The notes under the pieces: generated by a model
Databases searched by the model: none
Told to the model about the DNA's origin: nothing
What the model saw: the letters and a program-made list of their open reading frames with translations, nothing else
From: Thecaphora thlaspeos
Lineage: Eukaryota; Basidiomycota; Ustilaginomycetes; Urocystidales; Glomosporiaceae
NCBI GenBank assembly: GCA_900291925.1
Contig: UWYS01000007.1
Coordinates: 682,001-746,000, forward strand
Reading direction: 5' to 3'
Length of the DNA stretch: 64,000 nt
Program-made: the position numbers and the translations under genes
In this document: piece by piece, positions 55,097 to 64,000 of the stretch
How positions within the stretch are numbered: the stretch's first letter is position 1
Layout of the letters: every line of letters starts with the position of its first letter

Positions 55097-57322
55097 GCCT
55101 TGATTGCAACTCCAACGTCAAGGTCGCTCTCGTTCCGCGTTCCTCTGCTTCTCTCTCTTCATCTCTCTTGTACCTTCCCTTTATCCCTCTCGTACCTTCC
55201 CCTCTGCATCTGCTTCATCTGCTTCTGTACTATACCCTACCTTCCGCAATCCTCCGCAATCCATCTGTCTTCTGCCTCCTCCTCCTCCAGGTTGACGGTC
55301 AACGACTTCGAGGCCGGGCGCGATCCGATCCCGCCTCCCGCCTCCCCTTGATGAAGGAGCACGTCGACACACATGGCCCGGGAGCCCAGGTGAGCGCTTT
55401 CTCCTGTCGTGCGCGACTGTTCGTGATTGCCTGAGTCCGCGCTTCCCCGAGTCAAAGCCCGGCTCGAAGCCAACGTCACGCATCCCTTGTTGGCCTCCAC
55501 CCCGCACACAAGCAGCAAGCAGCAAGCAGCAAAAAGCTCAGAAGCAGGATGATGGGGTTCTTAGAGTAGTTTGTTCGGGGAAGCTTCCGGGGTCCTGCGA
55601 GATGGTCACTCGCATGTGTTGGGCGGAAGTTCCGGGAAGGCATCGCCCGCAGACGTCTCTGACGGAGAGTCGGAGGTCGTCGAAGGTATCCGTGGACAGC
55701 GGCCGAAGGTTGTCCCGTCTCTGCATCCAATCGTTCGACAGAGTACTACACTACTGGAAAGCCGAATCAGGCTCCGCCCACCTCCTCGTTACTGTAGAAG
55801 AAGCCTTTGCTGCTTTGCCACACTTGACTGAAGACGGGAGCAGCGCTCCCTCGATCCGACTGTCGGTGAGCGCTGTGCGGAGTGGCGTCCAGCCGACCAC
55901 GCTGCTGCTTCATCTTTGAACTCAGCCGATGCGCTGGTGCAGAATCGAGTTCTCGTCAGAAGCGGTATGTAGGTGTCGGGAGCTTGATGAGGACGAGAGA
56001 GCAAAGGCAGCCCGTCTGCGACCAAGTAGAAGCTGGCGAGAAAGTCGAGGGGCACAGCGCTGGAAAAAAACCCCCGCGCCAGCCTCTGTTTTTCGGCATC
56101 CTGCCCTCGGCCTCGATGAGCGGCACATCCGCTGCCATCGGCCTCCTCGGCCAGACTCGACTTCAGCCCAGCAGACCCACCACCGCGACACTCAGACTGG
56201 AGCTGCAGAAGATGTCGGTCTGCGGACGGAGCCGACCTCGAGCTGTACGTTTCAGCCGTGCGTTCGTCTTGGCGCCACGGATCGGACCGAACCGGACGTA
56301 TGAGACATGGAAGGGCAAAGGGCAGAAAGGAGGACGCTCGCTAGGTGGCGGTGCCGCGTTGGAACGGGGCGGGTCCGGAGGGAGGGGGAGCGAGCGCAGG
56401 GCATCTCGTGACTCGGGTTGGGTTGAGGCCAGATGGCAGCTCGGAAGGCATATCCGAGAGGAAGAAGAGGCGGCCGAAATGCGCGGCAGGAACAAAGTGC
56501 GCGGCGAGGCTCAACGAGGCCGGCCCCTCCGGCGGTCGACGTGTTGCAGTACGCTACCCTGGACGAGCCTGTCCCGCTCGAGACCTTCCTTCCGTGCCAG
56601 GCTTGGTTCGGGTCAGGCCGATAACCAGGCGGTCCCCTGGGCTAAGCTCGTAAGCTGCACAAGGTTAGCTGCGAGCCTTTCGGAAGCTGGACTGCAACTA
56701 CTGACTCAGCTGTAGGTGGGCGCACTCACCAGCCCGAGAGCTTGATCGAGCGTACAGGCTAGGCTAAGGAGAATCACAAATGTGCCGTCGGACGGATGGC
56801 CAGCTGTCCCGCCTGCGCTCGTCCATTCCTTTTAGCCTCCTCCTTTTCTATCACGCCACCAGTTCCTCCTGCTCACCCTCGTCCTTCCGTCCCTGCCTCT
56901 TGCTTTTTCGCCCCTCTCTTCTGTTTCTCGTTTCTCGTTTCTCGTTCCTCGTTCGTTCCCTCCATCCCTCTCCATTCCCGTCCTCGCGTCCCGCACGCCA
57001 CCCTAACGGTCTCGAACTTTTCTTCGAGCCACTCGCCGCTTAGCTTCCCTCTTGGAGCTCTCGAAGCCTCTCCAAGAAACTCCTCCTCCGCCGTCGTCCA
57101 TCCGAGAGGCGGCGCCCTCGTGCTTCTCTCCTGGCTCGGCGCACTTACTGGTTCGACTTAGCAAGAGAAGAGCAAAGCTCGACGACCATCCTCACTTCAC
57201 GACTTTCCTCTTCCATATCTCGGTATTGCCCGTGGCCGTTCCTGCCGCATCAACCCGTGGACTCTGTTCCGCCGTCCCCCCCTCCAGAACGCTTCGGCAG
57301 ACGCCTCTCGGAGATCGTCAAG
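55097..57322. other. Intergenic region between the Crypton and HEN1
   Basis: 2.2 kb. The first 250 bp is C/T-rich and likely the element's 3' part. Between about 55540 and 56200 both strands hold coding-like frames: minus 55726-55538 starting MQRRDNLRPLSTDTFDDLRLS, and plus 55602-55919 ending VQPTTLLLHL. No family is recognised and I cannot decide between them. From 56800 a C/T-rich leader runs to the HEN1 start. Confidence 0.4.
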
Positions 57323-59790
57323 ATGCCGTCCGAGCTGTACTTTGATCCCTCCCTCTGGCTCCAGGTAGGTCGGCAGGAGACAAGCTTGGCTGGCTCTACC
57401 TCGCAATAGGAGTCTTTTGCACCTTGCTGACCCTCGAATCCGCCTCGGCCGTCGACAATCACACAGAGGCAATCGTGGGTCCTGACCAAGCTCAGGCTGG
57501 AGCAGGTCGACTCAGTGAGTATAGAGGGCCGTGCTCTCCGTCGCAGGCCCAAGTGGGCATCAAACTGTGCCGCTGTCGCTGACACGTCTCTCCTCACTTG
57601 CCCGAACGGGTCGACTCTCGATCCTTGCTCGACAGGTCGTCGACGTCGGATGCGCCAATGGTACGCTCCTCTCGACTCTGATGCAGCCAGCCTTCCAGAC
57701 GGACGTCTTTCCCCGGGTCCGTTTCCCCTTGCTCGAACTCGCACAGGGCGCCGCGAGCGGCTCAGAGGCCGACAAGTTACTCCCACCCAGGCACTGGACC
57801 CGCGCCCCGGCCGACATCAATCTCAGCCGCGTGGCGGGACTCGACATCGATGCCGCAGCTCTCCGCAATGCCCGCTCGGCGCTCTCTCTGCATGGTCAGG
57901 CAATCGCAGAATCGCGTCCTCGATGGCGTTCGCTCGAGATAAAGCTGTTCGAAGGTCCATTGGGGTCGTACAATGAGGACCTCGCGACGTACGACGCATT
58001 TGTCGCTACAGAGGTGTGAGTTACCTTTCCCTTCCGCACTCACCCAATTCTAGACTTTGTCTCTCTCGACCGTCGTCGCGAACTTGCTGACTCCGATCCC
58101 GTTCCATATCTTCGTTTCAAAATTCGGTCTGGATACCGTGCCTTCGTTCGGCGTTGACAGCATCGAGCACCTCGATGAGTCCGCGCTCGAGCAGTTTGGC
58201 CCTTCCGTACTCGGCAAGTACCGGCCCAGGATCTTGCTCGTCACGACGCCCAACTACTGCTTCAACAAGCACTTTGGCGGAGATCTCTCAACCCGTCCTG
58301 GGTTCCCGGACCCCTCCGGCAGGACCGACAGGGTCTTCCGCCACGACGACCACAAATTCGAGTGGACCCCAGACGAATTCAAGCGATGGGCAAAGGCGTT
58401 GGGCGAGGTCCACGACTACGACGTCACCATCGGCGGAGTCGGACAGGGCATTTATCGTCGAGGAAAGGGCGAGATGCTGAATGGCGGAGGCGGGACGAGG
58501 CGGCCCAGGACCGGCGACGATGAGGACGAGAGGCTGCGCTACGCCAGCCAAACGGCCTTCTTCCGCCGCCGTGACGCTTCGCCCCGCCTGGCTGACGATA
58601 CAGGAGCCGGGGCCGAGTACTTTGGCGTCGATTCGAGCCTCGGCCACCAGGGCGGATCGTCGGTGCCCCCTGTACCGGTCGCCCCGTCACACGACCACTG
58701 CGGCGAGCAGGCGCAGGAGACCGACGAAGACGATGATGATGGAGACGAGAGGGGCCAGGGTCGAAGGGCAAGGAGCAGGAGGCCAGACAACCTGCCTTTC
58801 CTCAGCAGCCCGTCGCCGGCAAGCTCGCTGGTCCCGTCCGTTGCCGTCCGGAACGTGGCGCGTGTACCTATGCCCGCCACCCCTGCCGCTCGAGACTCCT
58901 CGGGCTCGGTGTCGACTCACCGCGTGCTCTGGGACGAAAGGTATCCCTGCTGGACGGCTCCTGCGACTGGACAGGCTCAGGCCGTTTCCGCCTCGGGTCG
59001 GGGACTGAGTGGCAGGTTGAACGAAGTCGGCGGACGACAGCAGTCGACCGAGGTTTTCTCGGCGGAGGCGATCGTCGCCGCCGTGCTGGAGAAGCAGAGG
59101 CAGCTCTTCATTGCAGCGCAGTGGAGCGACTATGACGAAGGAGGAGCTAAATTCAGCGACGAGAGCCCGGTTTGGGAGGCCAAGGCGAAGCTGCTCGACA
59201 TCTGGTATGACGACCTGGTGCGCGGTTTCTGCGCCGGCAAGATCACCGCTCTGCTCGATGCGCTTCAACTGTCGCCATCGTTGCTGTCGCCGGGAGGGGA
59301 GGCACCATCTGGGCAGGCCACCAAGATGTCGCTAAGCGGACATCCCGACGCCATGGTCGAGGTGAGAAGGGACGAGATTGTCGTCGGCTCGAACGCGGCG
59401 GGTTGGGAGCTGCGTGTCATCATCGACCATCACGAACATTCCGAGCCGGCCGATAGCAACGGCAATAACAGCGCGGCCGACGAAGCGCCAGCGCCGATCG
59501 ACTCAGACCTCTGGCTTGTCCACACGAAGCGCGACACGGTCAAAGTTTGGTGCGACAAGGTCCAAGAGGGTGAGTCAACGTCTCCGCTCAGCCCTGCCCC
59601 GCTCTAGGTCCGTCCCTAGAAGTCGGGCACCTGATACTGACACTTTCGCTCTCACCTCTACCTTGCTTGTTTGGCCCCTTTGCATCGAGACTCGTCAGCC
59701 AAGAGGTGGATCCCGCAGTCGTACGCCCAGTTCTGGAAGAGGCAGGGTCGCGAGGTTGCGCCACCCGCTCTGTCGGCTTCGTGGGACTAA
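57323..59790 (+). CDS. HEN1: HEN1 small-RNA 2'-O-methyltransferase
   Basis: Five exons (57323-57364, 57467-57514, 57636-58015, 58161-59569, 59699-59790) encode 656 residues. MPSELYFDPSLWLQ-RQSWVL matches the HEN1 start. The SAM motif is VVDVGCANGTL (variant of GCGEG). Across intron 3 the metal-binding signature ATEVIEHLDE appears (E156, E159, H160). TTPNYCFN and FRHDDHKFEWT (His 218/221) then complete the four-ligand Mg/Mn site that defines HEN1. The domain ends GGVGQGI...YASQTAFF with an extra insert of about 30 residues. A 300-residue low-complexity C-terminal extension follows and ends VAPPALSASWD. The enzyme methylates the 2'-OH of the 3' nucleotide of small RNAs and protects them from decay. 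No dsRNA-binding domain is present, as in animal rather than plant HEN1. Its presence implies an Argonaute/small-RNA pathway in this organism. Confidence 0.92.
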
Positions 59791-60226
59791 GAAGAAGGTG
59801 GCTTCAGAAGGGGAGAGGCGACCCAGAGAAGGGTAGCAATTTGACAGGCCCCGAGGCCGAAGCAGCAGAGCGCATAGAGCGCAGAGGAGCGGAGCATATG
59901 CAAGAGAGCCGATGTCGAGGACGACAAGATAGCGGACCCACCCGCGAAGGAAAAACGTGCTCCAACCGCAAAACACGAGTGGCTCTATCAGCATCCCCTC
60001 CCGCCTCACGCCCTGGGCTGGGTTCAAAATGTGGCCCAAACCACGGCATCCAGCATGCCATCATCCATACAAGAGTAAGTAAAAGTCAATCCGTCAATGC
60101 AAAGCAGCGGAGTAATATGATGCTGGATGGATCTGTGTACATACGTGCGTGCGTGCGTGTGCGAGTGTCTGCGTGGGTGGTACAGATACAGTGTTCGTCG
60201 TCTGTTCGTCGACCTGACGTCGCCGT
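59791..60226. terminator. Convergent 3' region HEN1 / SWC2
   Basis: 436 bp between convergent stop codons. A short GTGCGTGCGT repeat is at 60143-60160. No gene is seen. Confidence 0.4.
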
Positions 60227-62572
60227 CTAGGTCTTCCTAGCGCCTCTCCTGCCGGATCGGGTAGAGCCAGCAGGGAGCTGCGCCGCCGCGGCCATGAGCG
60301 CCTCTTCGTCGCCGGGAGCGATGGCGGGTGTCCAGGCCATCTCGAAACGAGGCTTGGCCGTCGTCGTCGTCGCTGTTGCCGACTGCTTTTCTGTCGTCTG
60401 CTTGTCCACCTCGTCGCTACCGCTCGCTGGTGCCGTCGACGTGGCTTGCGATGGAGGGAGGGTAGTCTTGTCCCCGCCCTTCGTCGTCGTTGTCGTCATG
60501 CGACCGTCGATGTCTTTGAAGACATCCGCAGCTCCCGCCTCGTCTTCCGCCTGGACGTAGCATCCCATCTCGATCGGTGCCGCTCCCCTCCCTACCATGT
60601 TTGACGACGTATGAACGTCATTCTTCCTCGCCCTCTTTCCCTTCCCACCTACGTCCTTTTCGTTGCCATCTTGCTCGTCGTCCCCTGCCTCCGCACCCGT
60701 TCCGGTCCAAACGTATCGACTCTTCAATACCTCGCTTATGATCTTGTACGCCTTTGCGTTCGCATACGGTATGCCCGTCCTTGGATCTCGGTAGATGGCG
60801 GGAAGACCGGTGATGGGACAGATAGACTGGCGAGGTCGTAGTGGTCGATTGCGAGCGGGGACGACGGGTATAGAGGACCAGGTGCAGTGGTCGCCTAGGA
60901 GGACGCGGAAGTCATCTTCCCATGTCCAGTCTTCTGGGACGCGCTCGACCGAGAGGATGGTTCGGGCCTGGAGAGGTCCGAGCTTGTGTGTGGAGGTGGT
61001 CGAGGTCGAGGTGGACGGGCCGGCTTGGTCCACGGCTGAAGGGTCGACGTTGGTGTATGCTGGACGGTTGCGGGCGTCTTGCTGCGCTTTGAGCTTGGCC
61101 GCCTCGGCGCGAGCGGCTACGGCGGGATCTTCGGTCAAGTTCAGCTTTGACGTGGATGCAGCGGGCACGGGGAGGCTGGCTGTTGGCGTCGCCATTGACG
61201 GCGGCTGCGCTGGTGTTGCTGCTGCTCGCGCTGGTGGAGGAGGCGTTGATGGCGACGTAGCCGGTGCTGGTGCCGGCGCCGATGTCGCTGCTGGTGGTAA
61301 GAGCGGTGGCGTGCCGGGCTCTTCTTCTCTTGCTGATGTTGCCCCCTTGGTTCCGTCCCTACTCCGGCCGTCAGTCTCTGCCGCCTGGTGTTGAGCAGTC
61401 ACCTTGCCTGATTGATCGGCGGGAGGCGTGCTTTGCTGCTGGCTAGCAGCATCTGCCGGATCGCCAACGCGCGTCGGTGCCGCCACCAGCTCCCTCAGCT
61501 GATCGGAGGGAGACTTGGCTGCTGTGTCGACCTCCATCATCTCCGTGTCACCCGGCTGGGCGGTGCTGGGGTCCGCCTCACTCGCCTCTGCGCGCCCAGG
61601 GCGCTCTACCGCTTCTCCTTGCGTCTCGCTCTGGGGTCCCTTCTTCGCTGTCTCTTCCTGTCCCTCTTTTTCCGGATGGTTGGCCACCAGGATCGGCCTC
61701 AGACCGACGCTGACCCATCTTATGAAGGGGCCCTCGATCCTCTCTTTCCTGATCCTCTCCTTTGCCCTCCTTGCCTCTTCCTGCTGGAGGAACCGCTTTA
61801 GGCTTTCCCTGTTGGTCTCTTCGACCTCGAGCGCCTCTGCGATGAGGGCGTCCTGTGTGAGCTGCGGCCGTCGCTTGGGAGCGTGGCGTATGGGCAAGGC
61901 GGCCTTTCGCTCCTCGGCCTCGCGGAGCTTTTCCTCAACCTCGAGCTTGTTCTGGACGGTAGCGCTGCGGCTGCTAGTTCGAAGGCTGCGTGAGCCGGGT
62001 GAGCCAGTGTCGAGTCCCTCGCGCATTGAAGATGGTCCGGCGAGGGATGGTGCGAAGGAGATGCGACGGCGCTTGGATGCACTCCGCCCGGCGTGCTCCT
62101 CGTCGTGATCCGCGCGCTCGGCGTCCGCCTGATGATCGCTCAAGTCCTGGCGCCGGGCCCTCGTCGCTGGCCTGGGCGGTGGTGGCCGTATGGCAGGTTT
62201 GCGGATGCGTACGGGCACGGCCTTTGCGCGTTTGGCTTTCCTCTGAGCCTTCCCTGCCTCTTCGAGACGCCTCTCGCCCGCCTCTTCGTCGTCGTCGTCG
62301 TCGTCGCTGCGTCCACCGCCCTGGCCGTCTGAGCTGTCACGGTCGAAGTCGGAGTCGACAATGTCGTGCTCTTCCTGTGCCTGGAAGTCGATGTCGCCTT
62401 CGACTTCTTCAAAGAGATCATCGCGCTCCAGCTCCTGGTGCAGCAGCGCCTTCATACGGTTGCCGGCCGTGGAGCGCCGTGTGCGCCCGTGGACGAGGAG
62501 GTCTACGGGCGCCACACCGGCGTTGGCGCGCGACGACGACGACGACGACGACGACCATGGGCCCGCCATCAT
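60227..62572 (-). CDS. SWC2: SWR1 complex subunit Swc2 / YL1 (VPS72) histone H2A.Z chaperone
   Basis: A single exon from ATG 62572 (a second ATG directly follows) encodes 781 residues. The YL1 N-terminal signature is RTRRSTAGNRMKALLHQELE (about 30-49), followed by DDLFEEVEGDIDFQ and a long acidic stretch that binds H2A.Z-H2B. The basic region AGKAQRKAKRAKAVPVRIRK follows. YL1_C is at about 575-615: ICPITGLPAIYRDPRTGIPY, then ANAKAYKIISEVL. A coiled-coil-like charged helix (EVEEKLREAEERKAALPIRH) lies between. The rest is Ala/Pro/Thr-rich. Swc2 recruits SWR1 to nucleosome-free DNA and delivers H2A.Z. The frame is open upstream of the ATG through the promoter but without support. It is divergent from CWF18 with only 298 bp between the starts. 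Confidence 0.92.
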   Translation of the reverse strand: MMAGPWSSSSSSSSRANAGVAPVDLLVHGRTRRSTAGNRMKALLHQELERDDLFEEVEGDIDFQAQEEHDIVDSDFDRDSSDGQGGGRSDDDDDDEEAGERRLEEAGKAQRKAKRAKAVPVRIRKPAIRPPPPRPATRARRQDLSDHQADAERADHDEEHAGRSASKRRRISFAPSLAGPSSMREGLDTGSPGSRSLRTSSRSATVQNKLEVEEKLREAEERKAALPIRHAPKRRPQLTQDALIAEALEVEETNRESLKRFLQQEEARRAKERIRKERIEGPFIRWVSVGLRPILVANHPEKEGQEETAKKGPQSETQGEAVERPGRAEASEADPSTAQPGDTEMMEVDTAAKSPSDQLRELVAAPTRVGDPADAASQQQSTPPADQSGKVTAQHQAAETDGRSRDGTKGATSAREEEPGTPPLLPPAATSAPAPAPATSPSTPPPPARAAATPAQPPSMATPTASLPVPAASTSKLNLTEDPAVAARAEAAKLKAQQDARNRPAYTNVDPSAVDQAGPSTSTSTTSTHKLGPLQARTILSVERVPEDWTWEDDFRVLLGDHCTWSSIPVVPARNRPLRPRQSICPITGLPAIYRDPRTGIPYANAKAYKIISEVLKSRYVWTGTGAEAGDDEQDGNEKDVGGKGKRARKNDVHTSSNMVGRGAAPIEMGCYVQAEDEAGAADVFKDIDGRMTTTTTKGGDKTTLPPSQATSTAPASGSDEVDKQTTEKQSATATTTTAKPRFEMAWTPAIAPGDEEALMAAAAQLPAGSTRSGRRGARKT

Positions 62573-62870
62573 GTTTGACAATTCTCGAGCGGAGAGCGCT
62601 GTCGGCAAGACGGATGGTCGGGACGCGGCGCGGGTGAGTGGCGGCGTGGTGGGCGGTGGTGGAAGAAGGGAAGTGAGCGCAGGGAGGCGGCACGGCTCAG
62701 GGCTGAGCTGGCACTTTTTGGCAGGCGCTGCAGTGCAACTTCCGACTTCCGACTTCCGAGCGAAAGACAGGAAGGACGTCGGGACACCGGCGCGTTGGAC
62801 GCCCCAAAAAACATCCGCTCCACCATCGCACCTCTTCCCATCGCCACTCTCGCCCACGCATATACACAAC

Positions 62871-63632
62871 ATGGAAGCCGCCTCAATAGCAAGGAAGTCC
62901 AGGCTCGAAGCACTCCGCAAGCGAAAGGCAGACGAGGCCGCAGGCAGGGTCCACCCCATCGCCCAACGAAGCCAAGAGGCCGTCCTCGGCCTTACGATCA
63001 AGCGCCATTTCCGCAATTACGACCCACAAACAGGCCAGGTCAGACGCCTCGGCGGCGCATGGGAACTCAAGGATACAGTCGAGGACGCTGTACAGGGCCT
63101 GCAGGAGGACACCATCGCGCTGGGCGAGATCAGACGGGCCGAGGACTTGGTGAGTCTCTCTCCCTTTCCCCCTTACGTGCTGCGACGAGGGCCTGCTATG
63201 GCTGACACTCACATCCGCCCTCTCTGTCTACTTTCTGACCGTGATCTCTACATCAGGATCTGGCCAACATCGCACCAAAACGGGCAAATTGGGACCTGAA
63301 GCGTGACATGGAGCGACGCCTTCGGAAGCTACAAAGGCGCGACAAGGAGGCTATCTTGATCCTCATCCGTACGTTCCAATCGTCGTGCCCTCGTCCTCTT
63401 CACCTTTTGCTCCAGATCTCGGCTGACTCCTCTGCCGCTGCATCGCATCGCATCGCATCGCTGAAACGCAGGCCAACGTATCCAGGCGCAACAGAAGGCA
63501 GCCACCGGCTCGTCCACCTCGACCCTTCAGGCCGGCCTCACAGCGGCAACCGCCGAAATGGCCGCTACTGCTACCGCAGACGTAGAGGGAGCGGAACAGT
63601 CCGATTCCGACCAAGAGTCAAGCAACGCATGA
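62871..63632 (+). CDS. CWF18: Spliceosome-associated protein Cwf18 / CCDC12
   Basis: Exons 62871-63149, 63257-63368 and 63472-63632 join in phase to 183 residues. The N terminus MEAASIARKSRLEALRKRK is a basic helix. HFRNYDPQTGQ follows, then VEDAVQGLQEDTIALGEI. Across intron 1 comes DLANIAPKRANWDLKRDMER and RLRKLQRRDKEAILILIR. The LxNY-P and L-x-N-x-APK-x-x-NWDLKRD blocks are the cwf18 family signature. The protein belongs to the Prp19/NTC-related set of the activated spliceosome. The C terminus is Ala/Thr-rich and ends SDSDQESSNA, longer than in animal CCDC12. The third exon was placed by the CGCAG acceptor that restores R-QRIQAQQ. Confidence 0.9.
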
Positions 63633-63942
63633 CCCGCTTTCGCACCTCCGTACCTCTCCGAGATGGTAATCGTCACTCTCCGCTGCCCCTCCTGTACTTG
63701 TTATGTGTCAATCTTAGCGTTTCTCCTCTACCGCTTTCCACCCCTAGTCGCCTATCGTCACGTGGACAGCCGAATCCGATGTCAGACGGTAGCTTTGGGC
63801 AGGGGTACTTTGGCTTTCCGCTGCTCAAGGGTCGCATCGACAGCGTCCTGCGGATGTGTGGAATCACTATGGTTACGTTTAGGCACAGATTGCCCTCTTC
63901 TAAGGGCGGGGCGCGGAGCAAGGACGAGGACGCGCGGCGGCA
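63633..63942. other. Intergenic region right of CWF18
   Basis: 310 bp, probably the CWF18 3' UTR and the 3' region of the gene on the opposite strand. Nothing else is visible. Confidence 0.35.
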
Positions 63943-64000
63943 CTATCGCGACCAGCCGTTGTAGAGACCGATGTCGTCGGCGCCGTTCATGGGTCCGCTG
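63943..64000 (-). CDS. Possible 3' end of a gene entering from the right edge
   Basis: Reading leftwards from the edge, the minus strand encodes SGPMNGADDIGLYNGWSR followed by TAG (63945-63943). It looks coding (GC-rich third positions, balanced composition), but 18 residues cannot be assigned to a family, and the next sequence is needed. Confidence 0.35.
   Translation of the reverse strand, partial: SGPMNGADDIGLYNGWSR

Noticed and set aside
55882..56715. 277-codon plus-strand frame left of HEN1
   Set aside because: It is Arg/Gly/Ser-rich with no family and overlaps other frames. I found no splice structure that improves it.
62573..63016. N-terminal extension of the SWC2 frame
   Set aside because: There is no plausible start and it would run through the CWF18 first exon on the other strand. 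The YL1 signature begins right after ATG 62572.

Overview
The window is a stretch of nuclear DNA from a high-GC filamentous or yeast-like fungus, most probably a basidiomycete of the Ustilaginomycotina type. I infer this from the short GTGAGT/GTACGT-type introns, the GC-rich third codon positions, the long low-complexity tails on regulatory proteins, and the mix of fungal families. The species cannot be fixed from sequence alone. I support 22 protein-coding genes plus one short partial gene tail. Exons were joined by eye from GT-AG boundaries, reading phase and family similarity. No tRNA, rRNA or CRISPR array was found.

Left part (1-12.2 kb): the 5' end of a 6-phosphogluconate/3-hydroxyisobutyrate dehydrogenase-like gene runs off the left edge. 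It is followed by the V-ATPase subunit e gene (VMA9, three exons) and a large two-HKD phospholipase D-family gene. A gene-poor 5.3 kb stretch follows, strewn with GTAC-centred palindromes (TACTGTA/TACAGTA) and holding a perfect 19-bp inverted repeat.

Middle (12.2-40 kb) is dense in housekeeping genes: an HMG-box transcription factor, the ubiquitin-like protein NEDD8/Rub1, histidyl-tRNA synthetase with a likely mitochondrial alternative start, the ER SNARE Use1, a BRPF/Nto1-type EPL1-PHD-bromodomain-PWWP chromatin reader, the cytochrome oxidase assembly factor Coa3, a mitochondrial-type phospholipid scramblase, guanylate kinase, protein-L-isoaspartate methyltransferase, the NEDD8-conjugating enzyme Ubc12 (six exons), a synaptojanin (Sac1 plus inositol 5-phosphatase), and a 2-oxoglutarate/Fe(II) oxygenase gene interrupted by one in-frame TGA.

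Right part (40-64 kb): a very large gene joins a Sec14-like CRAL-TRIO lipid-transfer domain to an Iml2/TPR39-type domain. Then come a single-C2H2 regulator, a Crypton-class tyrosine-recombinase transposon with an apparently intact five-exon gene (51.7-55.1 kb), a HEN1 small-RNA 2'-O-methyltransferase, the SWR1 subunit Swc2/YL1, the spliceosomal protein Cwf18/CCDC12, and the last codons of a gene entering from the right edge.

Functional links: Rub1 and Ubc12 are substrate and E2 of the same neddylation pathway. Nto1-like and Swc2 both act on chromatin (NuA3-type H3 acetylation and H2A.Z deposition). Coa3, the scramblase, and alternative starts of HisRS and possibly guanylate kinase point to mitochondria. 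The most notable observations are the intact Crypton, the CRAL-TRIO::Iml2 fusion, the HEN1 homologue (implying a small-RNA pathway), the TGA-broken oxygenase and the dispersed GTAC palindromes.
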